Assembly: GCF_004340665.1 (NCBI RefSeq)
Contig: NZ_SLWO01000002.1
Span: 181,587 to 245,586 of the forward strand
DNA: 64,000 bases
Reading direction: 5' to 3'
Origin: Pedobacter psychrotolerans
GTDB lineage: Bacteria; Bacteroidota; Bacteroidia; Sphingobacteriales; Sphingobacteriaceae
Shown here: piece after piece, positions 49,081-57,905 of the stretch
Layout: each line of letters opens with the position of its first letter
Numbering within the stretch: position 1 is the first letter of the stretch
The notes under the pieces: model-generated
What the model was told of the DNA's origin: nothing
What the model saw: only the letters and a program-made list of their open reading frames with translations
Database searches by the model: none
Position numbers and translations under genes: made by a program

Positions 49081-51072
49081 CTATAATGTTGGTGTTGAGC
49101 CTCCTGTAGTTAGCCAACCTGGATTTTGGTAAATTGGTGAGCTATTAAAATCACCATTAGTGGATGTAATGTTAAAGTGTTGTGTAGCAATCGGGCTTAA
49201 ATAATGCGCCATTGTCCATTTAGCTCCCTTATAAGAATCTGCATTTGATCGGATTTCTTGCGGACGTAAATAAACACTTAAAGCTGGATCTGAAACGACT
49301 GATGCTGAATTTCCGGCACCATAAACAATTTGAGATGCAGTAAACCAGCTTTTCATTGGGCCCCAAAGTTTAAAACCTTCAAAGTGGTACGGCGTTGAAA
49401 TCATCTGGTCCATCGCCCTCCATCTTTTTAAATCCATAAACCTTAATCCTTCTGCCATTAATTCATTCCTTCTTTCCCGGCGAATATTATAAAGCGTTGG
49501 AGAAATAAGTGTATTAGCAGAATATGCGCCCCAATCCTGGGTCTCTTTTGACATTACAGTCGCAGCTATCGTTTGCTGAAAATCAGTACTTACTTTTGCT
49601 CTTGTTCTAAGTTGCTGCCAGTATTTGGTTGCATCAGCATCTATTGATCCATTCTTTTCATAGCTTGCTTCAATATAATTCAGGTAAGCTTCACTTGCTC
49701 TGAAAGTAATACTTCCGGTATAACCTTGCCCATTATTGGCTTGTGCACCATCGTAACTCAAGCCCTTTCTAATGGTATAACCTGTGGTATATTTTTGATC
49801 GTAGCTTGATTCCCAAATTTTTGGTGTAGGCTCAACAAGTGTGGCATGTGTACCCTGACTTGGATTAACCAGAACATTCTTTTGTCCAGGCTCTTTTAAG
49901 AATAGATTTAACCGTCCATCTCTGTTTTTTCTAACGTCAGCGATATAATCATCTCCTTCATAATTACTTCCAGTAGCATAAATTGGTAATCCATTTGCCA
50001 TTAAGAAACTTTCTACCATACTTCTTGATAAACCAACAGCGTAATTTCCAGCTTGTGCATACACCGGAACATTATGTGTAACCAGGCCAGCACCATATTG
50101 TCTCCATAATAAAACCTCGCTATAACCAGACATATTAACAGCACTAAACATACTGAAATAAGGATTCTCATTATTCGGAGATTCTATAATTCCGGTATTA
50201 GCAACCAATGGTACAGCATCTGCTACACTCTTAGCGGCAGACATCGCCTCGCCTAAAAAGTACTGTATTTCAGCATCAATACTTCCAGTCGGAAACTGAT
50301 AATTCGCATTATAATCTTTTGATTTACCAGGCCAATTTGGTCCATTAGGAACGAATGCAGTGCCTTTAAAATACTTAAGCCACGTTCCTTCATACAAGGC
50401 AACACGTGATTTTATCAATTGCGCACAAGCTTTAGAAATTCTATTTTTTGTTCCATCTGGTGATGTTTTTAATAACAGTGCAGCAGAATCCAAATCAGAA
50501 ATGATAAATCTGGCTACTTCATTACGAGGCTGTCTTTTACTCACCTGCGTTAAAATTTCCTTTTCATCAGGATAAACCGTTTTGATAATAGGAAAATCGC
50601 CCAATGCTTGCAATTTTTTAAAATACTCGAAAGCCCTTAAGAAGTACATTTCGCCAATATATTGCTTAATATTATCTGCGTTACCTACAATCCCTCCGGC
50701 TTTCCACCTTGGGATTACCGTACTTAAAAAATAATTTGCCTGATAAATGTTACCAAAATTCCAATCTCCACCTGTAGCATCTACTCGCCACAAACCAGGA
50801 ATGAATTTATTATCGAGTACGGGCACAATCATATTGTCGGTATTACCATCGGTACCAAAAGTACCAAAAGACCAGTTGCCGTGAGAAGGTAAAATATCAG
50901 GATATCTGGCAATAGCATAAGCTGCAAGCTGACCTTCTTCCTGTAAATACTTTTCGGGTGTAATATTTGACATTGGCTCTTTATCTAATGCTTTTTTACA
51001 AGCTCCAGTTACCAATGTGATGACGATTAATGTTGCCAGGCAACTATTTGTGATAAACTTCGAGAAATTCAT
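49081..51072 (-). CDS. SusD/RagB-type surface glycan-binding lipoprotein
   Basis: A 663-residue classical SusD, longer than the other two in the window. The lipobox is LVTGAC (Cys near residue 25) followed by KKALDKEP. The N-terminal SusD domain includes YLQEEGQLAAYAIARYPDIL and the C-terminal family signature is IRRERRNELMAEGLRFMDLK. It is 10 bp after susC and 70 bp before GH2. The enzymes of this locus suggest arabinogalactan oligosaccharides as ligand. Confidence 0.93.
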   Translation of the reverse strand: MNFSKFITNSCLATLIVITLVTGACKKALDKEPMSNITPEKYLQEEGQLAAYAIARYPDILPSHGNWSFGTFGTDGNTDNMIVPVLDNKFIPGLWRVDATGGDWNFGNIYQANYFLSTVIPRWKAGGIVGNADNIKQYIGEMYFLRAFEYFKKLQALGDFPIIKTVYPDEKEILTQVSKRQPRNEVARFIISDLDSAALLLKTSPDGTKNRISKACAQLIKSRVALYEGTWLKYFKGTAFVPNGPNWPGKSKDYNANYQFPTGSIDAEIQYFLGEAMSAAKSVADAVPLVANTGIIESPNNENPYFSMFSAVNMSGYSEVLLWRQYGAGLVTHNVPVYAQAGNYAVGLSRSMVESFLMANGLPIYATGSNYEGDDYIADVRKNRDGRLNLFLKEPGQKNVLVNPSQGTHATLVEPTPKIWESSYDQKYTTGYTIRKGLSYDGAQANNGQGYTGSITFRASEAYLNYIEASYEKNGSIDADATKYWQQLRTRAKVSTDFQQTIAATVMSKETQDWGAYSANTLISPTLYNIRRERRNELMAEGLRFMDLKRWRAMDQMISTPYHFEGFKLWGPMKSWFTASQIVYGAGNSASVVSDPALSVYLRPQEIRSNADSYKGAKWTMAHYLSPIATQHFNITSTNGDFNSSPIYQNPGWLTTGGSTPTL

Positions 51073-51082
51073 GTCTATTTAA

Positions 51083-54000
51083 TTAAAAAGTTAAACTTAA
51101 ACCAACTGATAGCACTTTAGAAAGTGGATATACACTTCCATTTGCCCCTCCATCGATGGTTTCCGGATCAAACATTTTGGCCAGCTTGGTCCAGGTAACC
51201 AGGTTTTCGCCTGATGCAAAAATTCTAAATTTCTGCGCACCAAACTTTTTAGTAAGCTGCTGAGGGAAAGTATAACCCAATTGCACATTTTTCAACCTGA
51301 TATAAGATGCATCCTGTAAATAGCCTGTCTGTGTTTGTTGGTTTTTATTGGTTCCAAAAGTTGGTCTTGGATAATATGAATCTAAGTTTAATCCCAGCGG
51401 ACTGTTTGGATCATTTCTAAAATAATCAGCATGTTGAACTAAACCTGCTGACCACCATTTATCAGCTGTAGCCCCCCAGAAAAAATAACTGTTTTGCCAG
51501 TAGTCTCTTTTTAATACACCCTGGAAGAAGGCTCTGAAATCAAATCCTTTATAATCTAAATTGATATCTAATCCAACCCTGTAACGAGGGGTACTATTAC
51601 CAATCAGGTGCGCATCACCAGAATTACCTTGCGTCCAGCTGCCCCAATCCAGTTTACCATCTTTGTTGTAATCCGCATACATAATATCGCCTGCAGACCA
51701 CTGCGATCCGAATGCAGACTGACCATTACTTAAGGTGGCTAAATGCGCATCCATCTCCGCCTGAGTTTTAGCGATTCCAATGGTGGTATAGCCCCAAATT
51801 TCACCTAATGTTTGCCCCTCTCTATAGGTATTTAAAGACATGGTGGCATTTGGGTAGCGGGTAACTGTGGTTTTATAATCAGACAGTAAGAATTTAACAC
51901 CGTAACCGAGATTATTTTTCAAACGATCATTCCAACCGATTTCGAACTCAAAACCCATAGATTTTAAATCAGTGTTATTAGTTGTTGGCACAGCAGTACC
52001 CAAAGTAACAGGAAGCTCAGGAGCTGGCCCAACCATGTTTAGCGTTTTACGGTTATACCAATCAAAAGATCCAGTCAATCTGTTTTTCAGGAAACTAAAA
52101 TCTAAACCTGCATTATAACTTTTTATCGTCTCCCATGTTAAAGTAGAACTTACAATGCCTGGAGCACTTGCCGTATTTGGTCGGCCACCATTAATTAACC
52201 ATGATCCGTTTGCTGTTCCTATAGGCATGGTAAGATAAGTTGGGTACCAGTCGTTCGTATTCTGATTTCCCAGGTTACCATATGATCCTCTTAACTTAAA
52301 GGTATTCACAAATGCAAACCTGTCTTTAAAGAATTCTTCTCTGGCAATATTCCATCCGGCAGAAACTGATGGGAACCAGCCCCAACGTTTATCAGATCGG
52401 AAACGTGATGATCCATCATAACGAAGGTTTGCTTCAAACAAGTAAATTCCATCGTAATCATAATTTAACCGGCTAAAGAAACCTTGTGTAGCCCAGTTCT
52501 GATACTGACCGGAAACAACCGGAGCAAGTACTTTACCATCGGCATCTAAGCCAGAAGTGGTATTTAAGGTAGCAATATCTGAAACAATGATACCATTTCG
52601 CTGGGCACTCATATTACGGTATCTGGTATCTTCATATTGAAAACCAGCCATAATTTTAAAGTTATGCTTTGCGAAATTTTTTGAATATTCAGAATAGATA
52701 TTGGTATTGAAATAATTTTCTTTAAAACCATATTCATAAACATTTGAGCTCCGTTTATATAAATATGGTACTCCATTTACATCGTGGTTATAGGTTTGTT
52801 GCGAATCCCAGTGACGAAATTGTGTTTGGGTACGATAATTCGCTTCTCCAAAGGTTTTCCATCCTTTAATTGGCTCAAAAACCAATTGAAATTGCTGATA
52901 CATCCAGTCTTTTACCTGATTATCTTCTCCACCCTGAGCCATTTCCAATGCTGGAGAAGGTGAACTAAATAAATATCCGTTAGGATCATACAAAGGTAAT
53001 GTCGGCCAGCCCTGGCGGCCAATTGCTTCATAAAAACCATCGGTTAAGGCAGACGGACGGTGATAGGTTTCTCTTAAAAAACGATTGCTGTAATTAGCGG
53101 TTAAAAAATCTGAAATTTTCGTGTTTACTTTAACCGTTGCACCATAACGGCCATAACCATCCTGATTAAAGCGCATCATACCAGTTTGATCTAATAAATT
53201 TCCTGATAAATAATAAGATGTCGCTTCAGTTCCACCAGTAAGGCTTAAGTTATGCTCCTGAGAAAAACTATGGTCCATATACATCGCTTTATACCAGTCG
53301 ATATTATCATTTCCATAAGCATAACCATCAGCCCAGAATTGCTTATTATTTGGACTAGGAATAGTGGAACTGGTAATTTTTCCATCCTGATAATCTTTAA
53401 TCCTTTGTAAAGCAGCGGCGTCGAAATGAGGTGCGCTGCCACCATTTGTGCTTGCATCATTAAAGTATAAGGCAAAGGTGTACGAATCCATCATCTCGGG
53501 TAATAAAACCGGGCGGGTTTGGCGGAAACTATTGTTATAATTGACCTGAACTTTACCTGCCTTACCTCTTTTTGTAGTCACTAAGATCACACCAAAAGCA
53601 GCTCTTGAACCATATATAGATGATGCTGATGCATCTTTTAATACTGATATACTTTCAACATCTTGTGGATTCAAAGCATTTAAAGATCCTTCCATTCCAT
53701 CAATTAAAATCAATGGATTTGATGATGAATTACCAATGGTTCCGGTACCCCTGATATTAATACTTGGCGTACTTTCTAACGAACCATTATTTTGCGAAAT
53801 ATTTAATCCAGGTATTAAGCCCTGCAAAGCCTGAGATACATTCTGAACCGGACGGTTTTCTAAAGCTTTGGCATCTACAGTTCCTACGGCACCAGTCAGA
53901 TTTACTTTTTTCTGCTTCCCGAAACCTACTACTACCAATTCTTCAAGACCCTGACCTTCATCATCAAGCAGTGTAATATTAACCTTGGTTTGTTCGCCAA

Positions 54001-54286
54001 TAATTATACTTTTAGGTGCATAGCCAACAAAGGTATATTCTAGTGTAGAACCTTTGCTTACGCTGATTTTGTAATTCCCATCCGAATCACTGATGGTCAC
54101 ATTGCTTGTCCCCTTTTCTTTTATGGTTGCTCCCGGAATGGGTATTCCTTTGTTATCTGATACGCGTCCACTCACTGGCATTTTAGTGGTTTGCGCTTTT
54201 GATGTTTCCACATAGATACCGTTAAGAATTACGGTAACCAGAAACATAAAAATGCATTTTTGCATGTTTAGTAAACTTTTAGCCAT
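51083..54286 (-). CDS. SusC/RagA-type TonB-linked outer-membrane transporter
   Basis: A 1067-residue TonB-dependent glycan importer. It has a signal peptide (ending near TSKAQ, residue 32), a carboxypeptidase-regulatory-like domain (VSGRVSDNKGIPIPGATIKE), the typical linker GLEELVVVGFGKQKKVNLTG, a plug with INIRGTGTIGNSSSNPLILI and LKDASASSIYGSRAAFGVIL, and a barrel ending in SVGLSLTF. A second in-frame ATG (MQKCIF) lies 7 codons inside and gives an equally good signal peptide. An AGGGG direct repeat lies about 210 bp upstream. Confidence 0.94.
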   Translation of the reverse strand: MAKSLLNMQKCIFMFLVTVILNGIYVETSKAQTTKMPVSGRVSDNKGIPIPGATIKEKGTSNVTISDSDGNYKISVSKGSTLEYTFVGYAPKSIIIGEQTKVNITLLDDEGQGLEELVVVGFGKQKKVNLTGAVGTVDAKALENRPVQNVSQALQGLIPGLNISQNNGSLESTPSINIRGTGTIGNSSSNPLILIDGMEGSLNALNPQDVESISVLKDASASSIYGSRAAFGVILVTTKRGKAGKVQVNYNNSFRQTRPVLLPEMMDSYTFALYFNDASTNGGSAPHFDAAALQRIKDYQDGKITSSTIPSPNNKQFWADGYAYGNDNIDWYKAMYMDHSFSQEHNLSLTGGTEATSYYLSGNLLDQTGMMRFNQDGYGRYGATVKVNTKISDFLTANYSNRFLRETYHRPSALTDGFYEAIGRQGWPTLPLYDPNGYLFSSPSPALEMAQGGEDNQVKDWMYQQFQLVFEPIKGWKTFGEANYRTQTQFRHWDSQQTYNHDVNGVPYLYKRSSNVYEYGFKENYFNTNIYSEYSKNFAKHNFKIMAGFQYEDTRYRNMSAQRNGIIVSDIATLNTTSGLDADGKVLAPVVSGQYQNWATQGFFSRLNYDYDGIYLFEANLRYDGSSRFRSDKRWGWFPSVSAGWNIAREEFFKDRFAFVNTFKLRGSYGNLGNQNTNDWYPTYLTMPIGTANGSWLINGGRPNTASAPGIVSSTLTWETIKSYNAGLDFSFLKNRLTGSFDWYNRKTLNMVGPAPELPVTLGTAVPTTNNTDLKSMGFEFEIGWNDRLKNNLGYGVKFLLSDYKTTVTRYPNATMSLNTYREGQTLGEIWGYTTIGIAKTQAEMDAHLATLSNGQSAFGSQWSAGDIMYADYNKDGKLDWGSWTQGNSGDAHLIGNSTPRYRVGLDINLDYKGFDFRAFFQGVLKRDYWQNSYFFWGATADKWWSAGLVQHADYFRNDPNSPLGLNLDSYYPRPTFGTNKNQQTQTGYLQDASYIRLKNVQLGYTFPQQLTKKFGAQKFRIFASGENLVTWTKLAKMFDPETIDGGANGSVYPLSKVLSVGLSLTF

Positions 54287-54494
54287 CTTAAAATTGTTTG
54301 ATTAGTTAGAATAAATTGTTCGTTGAAAATGCAGTCAAAAAGGATGAAGTATTAATAAAACTATTAACTGACTTTCATCAATCCGGAATAGATTGATTGT
54401 GATGATTATTTAGTTAGATCAGTTGTTGGCTGTATTACCCTTATCCCTTATGACTTGGTTGTTTCAAAGAACTACTAAAAACGGGATATAAAGG

Positions 54495-54537
54495 AGGGGT
54501 ATAATAGTAATATTTAGGGGTTAAAGCGTTATTTTTC
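54495..54537 (-). promoter_or_regulatory. Candidate regulator operator, copy 1 (AGGGG direct repeat)
   Basis: AGGGG at 54495-54499 and again at 54516-54520 (inside TTTAGGGG), starts 21 bp apart, followed by TTATTTTTC at 54529-54537. The same arrangement with identical spacing occurs at 56038-56080 and a variant at 63855-63882. Two-turn direct repeats suit AraC-type DNA-binding domains. Confidence 0.55.
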
Positions 54538-54786
54538 GTTAAAAAAGACACATTTCACCCTGACTGCATAAAATTAATCGTCTAACTAACGTTTATATAA
54601 AGAATGAAGTTGAGTTGAGCATTGCATTAAAATAGGCGTACATTATCCTTTGGTATGTGAATACTGATATTATATTCTATTATAAGTTGCGAAAGATTGG
54701 CAACCTGAGATGGGGAATCAAAATTTTTAAGAAGATAAATCATCTTTATAGGAAAGCTTAAAAAGACGCATATGGTTATCAGAAAT

Positions 54787-54827
54787 AATTACTCATGCAC
54801 CTGCTGATCACGGCTACATGAGTAATT
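54787..54827 (-). terminator. Inverted repeat after the HExxH lipoprotein gene
   Basis: AATTACTCATG (54787-54797) and CATGAGTAATT (54817-54827) form a perfect 11-bp stem with a 19-nt loop, 17 bp beyond the stop codon at 54845. There is no strong T run, so termination is only probable. Confidence 0.45.
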
Positions 54828-54844
54828 AAATTTAGAAGTAATGA

Positions 54845-55801
54845 TTACGGGTTATACGCACCACTGAATTCGGTTAAACCATCTTTACGCATGGCTTCGA
54901 GAATTAAACAATTGTACACATAATCCCAGCTAGATGAAACTTCAGAATTTTGATTGAGACCATATGGCCACCAGTGTTGCGAATCGCCATTAAGCTTTGC
55001 GGTACTATCATTTAATATGATCCGCAATAGTGATGTAACGCTAGGTGCCTCAAGTTTACCGCTTACAATATGATTTGACCACCATGATGAAGTTCCTGTG
55101 CCTAATGAATGATCAGATTCATGGAGCATAGTCCGCAGGTTTTGATAGGAAGAATTGCTTCCAAATCTCATCCAACCCTCATTATTTGCATCTGCAGTTG
55201 GTACTCCACTATCATAATTTAAGTAGAGGTGTTTAGTTGCAGAAGTATAATTTTCAAGGTACCAAACGGCACTATCAATAGCCACCTGCAACCTACCATA
55301 AGCTGCAAGCTCCTCCGCTGTCGGCGTGTTAGATTTATTAAAAGTATAAGTGATATTACCTTTTGCTATGGTTTTGAAAGTAACATTACTGCTGTAACTA
55401 ACACCACTGCCATTACTCGCATAAGCCCTGGCATAATAGGTCGTTTTTGGCGTAAGGCCCTTAAGCATCAACCTAAATTTCCCCAGGCCAGCATTGCCAT
55501 GACTAACTTTATTATTCGTGATCGAAGGATTCGGTGCCGTGCCCCAAACAATCCCTCTTTCAATTACAGAGCTACCACCATCAGTAAGCACCTCTATATC
55601 TGCTGCCGCAACTGTTGAACCCACAATATGCAAAGGGGGAAAAGTAAATGTAACGCTGTCAGCGCTAATGGTAGCTAGCTTACCCGTCAATTCAGTTTTC
55701 ACCGGGCGCTCAATCCCTGCATTTTCATTTTTTTTGCATGCGGTAAACATCGCAATAATCGCATAACTCAATACGAAGTAATTTTTGAATTGTTTTTTCA
55801 T
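54845..55801 (-). CDS. Secreted lipoprotein with fibronectin-III-like domain and HExxH zincin-like domain
   Basis: A 318-residue protein whose start MKKQFKNYF gives a signal peptide with lipobox (IAMFTAC, Cys near 22). Residues 40-145 look like a fibronectin-III-type domain (VIERGIVWGTAPNP, LTPKTTYYARAYASNGSG). The C-terminal domain has HESDHSLGTGTSSWWSNH with His227, Glu228 and His231 as a potential zinc site, then SQHWWPYGLN and VYNCLILEAMRKDGL. This recalls a family of uncharacterised secreted proteins, some with ricin-type lectin domains. The metzincin third-ligand position is Thr, so catalysis is uncertain. It lies in the arabinogalactan-type PUL with its own upstream AGGGG repeat; an action on the protein part of a proteoglycan is possible. 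Confidence 0.65.
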   Translation of the reverse strand: MKKQFKNYFVLSYAIIAMFTACKKNENAGIERPVKTELTGKLATISADSVTFTFPPLHIVGSTVAAADIEVLTDGGSSVIERGIVWGTAPNPSITNNKVSHGNAGLGKFRLMLKGLTPKTTYYARAYASNGSGVSYSSNVTFKTIAKGNITYTFNKSNTPTAEELAAYGRLQVAIDSAVWYLENYTSATKHLYLNYDSGVPTADANNEGWMRFGSNSSYQNLRTMLHESDHSLGTGTSSWWSNHIVSGKLEAPSVTSLLRIILNDSTAKLNGDSQHWWPYGLNQNSEVSSSWDYVYNCLILEAMRKDGLTEFSGAYNP

Positions 55802-56037
55802 TTTTAGATAATTTAAGGTTAGAAAATATTTATTAAGTGTAAGAAATAGACATATTAGGCGGCACCAGTTTTCTATCAAGCATTTACGGTATCTGTAAAC
55901 TTATTAAAGCTTTGTAACCCGATGCTATACTTAAAAAGAAGCTTTTTCATTATAACAAAACAGAACATAACATACTTTACCGTTATTATTTATACTACAC
56001 ATTAAACAAATTAACCATTAAAATCATATAAGTAGTG

Positions 56038-56080
56038 AGGGGCATAACGGTAAATTTTAGGGGTTGAATTGTTATTTTTC
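56038..56080 (-). promoter_or_regulatory. Candidate regulator operator, copy 2 (AGGGG direct repeat)
   Basis: AGGGG at 56038-56042 and 56059-56063 (inside TTTAGGGG), then TTATTTTTC at 56072-56080. Spacings equal those of copy 1. It lies about 237 bp before the lipoprotein ATG. A flanking CCCTGA and AACTAAC are also shared with copy 1. Confidence 0.55.
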
Positions 56081-56120
56081 ATCAACAAAAGATATTTTTC
56101 CCTGATTATATCAACTAACA

Positions 56121-56710
56121 AAGTTTCAAAGGCCAAAAGCGTGGAAGAACTTCGGCAGGTTAGCGAAACTTACGAAATTTCAAAGGACAAAAGCGTGGCA
56201 GAACTTCGTCAGTTTATTAGAGCTTTAGAATAAAACCCTAGTTTAGATAAGTAAAAAAGATTAGCTGTTAATTAGACTGACGAAGTTCTCCCTGTACACA
56301 ATCCCATCAAAACTTCGTAAGTCGATTTGGCAAAACTTACGAAGTTTCAAAGGCCAGAAGCACGGTAGAACTTCGTCAGTTTATTGGAGTTCTAGAATGA
56401 AGCCCAAGTTTAGATAAGTAAATTATTAAGTGTTTAGACTAACGAAGTTCCCCTGCACACAATCTCATCAAAACTTCGTAAGTCGATTTAGCAAAACTTA
56501 CGAAGTTTCAAAGGCCAAAAGCGTGGCAGAACTTCGTCAGTTTATTGGAGCTTTAGAATAAAACCCTAGTTTAGATAAGTAAAAAAGATTAGCTGTTAAT
56601 TAGACTGACGAAGTTCCCCTGCACACAATCCCATCAAAACTTCGTAAGTCAATTAGTCAACTTACGAAGTTTCAAAGGCCGAAAGCGTGGAAGAACTCCG
56701 TCAGTTTATT
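56121..56710. repeat. Tandem array of about 165-bp units with nested inverted repeats
   Basis: Units starting GAAGTTTCAAAGG (or close variants) begin at 56174, 56341, 56502 and 56666, periods 167, 161 and 164 bp, with a 53-bp partial copy from 56121 and a truncated last copy. Each full unit contains GAACTTCGTCAGT paired with ACTGACGAAGTTC (56201-56213 and 56276-56288 in the first) and AACTTCGTAAGT paired with ACTTACGAAGTT (56311-56322 and 56335-56346). Units 1 and 3 are most alike. Confidence 0.9.
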
Positions 56711-56727
56711 GAAAATATGTTAAGTTC

Positions 56728-57846
56728 TTATTGATTAAACGTACTCAAATTCCACTCATCCTGCCAGTTTATAGTGAGCTTATCGCCTTCAAATTTAATA
56801 GGCAACCATAGGTAACGACCATCAATGGCGTTTTTAGGTTCCCATTTATCTGCCATAAAAATAAAATCTCCTTTCTTTCCGGGAGCAGGAAGAATGTGAG
56901 TGCTTTGCCCCCCGTAAGTAATGTTTGCACCAGGACCCTGACAAGGATTTCCCATATAGGTCCATGGTCCCCAAATGGAACTGGCCTTAAACCATCTGGC
57001 CGGATTAGGAGCCCAACCTGTGCAACCAGAACCCACCATATAATAGGTGCCATTTTTCTTGAATAATGCTGGCGCCTCTGTTTGCTGCCCCACATAAATT
57101 CTGATAAACTTGCCCGTGTGGCTCAAATAATCCGGACTTAATTCAGCTAATTGTAGCGTAAAATTTTCTTCAGAAGAAAAAACATGGTAAGCTTTACCAT
57201 CATCATCAACAAAAACAGTCATATCCCTTGCCATCTGTCCGCCAGGCAAATCTCTGCAGAAAAAACCATCGCTTTTATTAGCCGGATTTTCACAATTTAC
57301 CTTTTCAGCTTCAGGTGTTCCAGCAGCATAAAATGGCATCTTACCCGCATTTGGGCGATAACTTTTGATAAAAGTATACGGACCATTAGGTTTATCTGCT
57401 ACAGCCACACCACTCCGGGCAGCTTCATAACTTTTACCTAGAAGCTCCAGGTGGAACCACATTACAAATTTCTTTGTTTTTTTATTGTAAACTACCTTTG
57501 GTCTCTCTAAAATACAGCCTCTTGCAATATCACTTTTCAGATCATCGGAAACCGAAAGCGCAATCCCCTCATCCTTCCAGTTATATAAATCCTTCGAAGA
57601 ATAGCAATGAACCCCAACCTGCGCAGTATTTCCTTTTTCTCCTTCAATTTTATGTTCACCAAACCAATAATAAGTGCCTTTGTGCTCAACTATGCCACCA
57701 CCGTGCGCATTAATGTGTACGCCTTTATCATCTTTCCAGATTTTACCTGGCGTAAATGAAGCGTATTTCTGCTGCGCAAAGGCAAGTTGATGCACAAATA
57801 AAGAGAGGGTTAAAAAGCATAAGATAAAATTGATCTTCTTATTCAT
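56728..57846 (-). CDS. Glycoside hydrolase family 43, subfamily 24/34 type (exo-beta-1,3-galactanase-like)
   Basis: Exported 372-residue five-bladed propeller enzyme. Its N-terminal blade reads VHINAHGGGIVEHKGTYYWF where most GH43 enzymes have the catalytic-base Asp; HGGGI/HGAGI without that Asp is the mark of the exo-beta-1,3-galactanase group. ERPKVVYNKKTKKFVMWFH and TEAPALFKKNGTYYMVGSGC carry Glu residues at the positions reported as substrate-binding and acid in those enzymes. Signal peptide to AFAQ near 25. A related subfamily contains arabinofuranosidases, so galactanase is likely but not certain. It is fifth in the upper operon, 59 bp after GH154, and abuts the repeat array. Confidence 0.85.
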   Translation of the reverse strand: MNKKINFILCFLTLSLFVHQLAFAQQKYASFTPGKIWKDDKGVHINAHGGGIVEHKGTYYWFGEHKIEGEKGNTAQVGVHCYSSKDLYNWKDEGIALSVSDDLKSDIARGCILERPKVVYNKKTKKFVMWFHLELLGKSYEAARSGVAVADKPNGPYTFIKSYRPNAGKMPFYAAGTPEAEKVNCENPANKSDGFFCRDLPGGQMARDMTVFVDDDGKAYHVFSSEENFTLQLAELSPDYLSHTGKFIRIYVGQQTEAPALFKKNGTYYMVGSGCTGWAPNPARWFKASSIWGPWTYMGNPCQGPGANITYGGQSTHILPAPGKKGDFIFMADKWEPKNAIDGRYLWLPIKFEGDKLTINWQDEWNLSTFNQ

Positions 57847-57905
57847 AACTGATTTGTTTGGTTTAACTAAAAGTGAATGAGTTAATAAACACTTATTTTC
57901 TGGTT

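Larger units (their letters stand above)
54287..54844. other. Long upstream region of the third susCD operon
   Basis: 558 bp without a gene. It holds the AGGGG direct repeat and TTATTTTTC box (54495-54537) and, at the far end, an inverted repeat after the lipoprotein gene. About 210 bp lie between the direct repeat and the susC ATG; no convincing -7 element was found there, so the leader may be long. Confidence 0.6.
55802..56727. other. 926-bp gene-free region upstream of the lipoprotein gene
   Basis: The left third is AT-rich leader without a recognised promoter; the AGGGG repeat is in the middle; the right two thirds are a tandem repeat array (56121-56710). No open frame of note on either strand. 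Confidence 0.7.

Noticed and set aside
54287..54844. Hidden small gene upstream of susC
   Set aside because: No frame with a ribosome-binding site and protein-like composition was found; the stretch is better explained by regulatory sequence.
56121..56710. CRISPR array
   Set aside because: Units are about 165 bp, repeat along their full length, contain no unique spacers, and no cas gene is present.
56121..56710. Insertion sequence or integron attC cluster
   Set aside because: No transposase or integrase frame and no terminal target duplications or attC core sites were seen.
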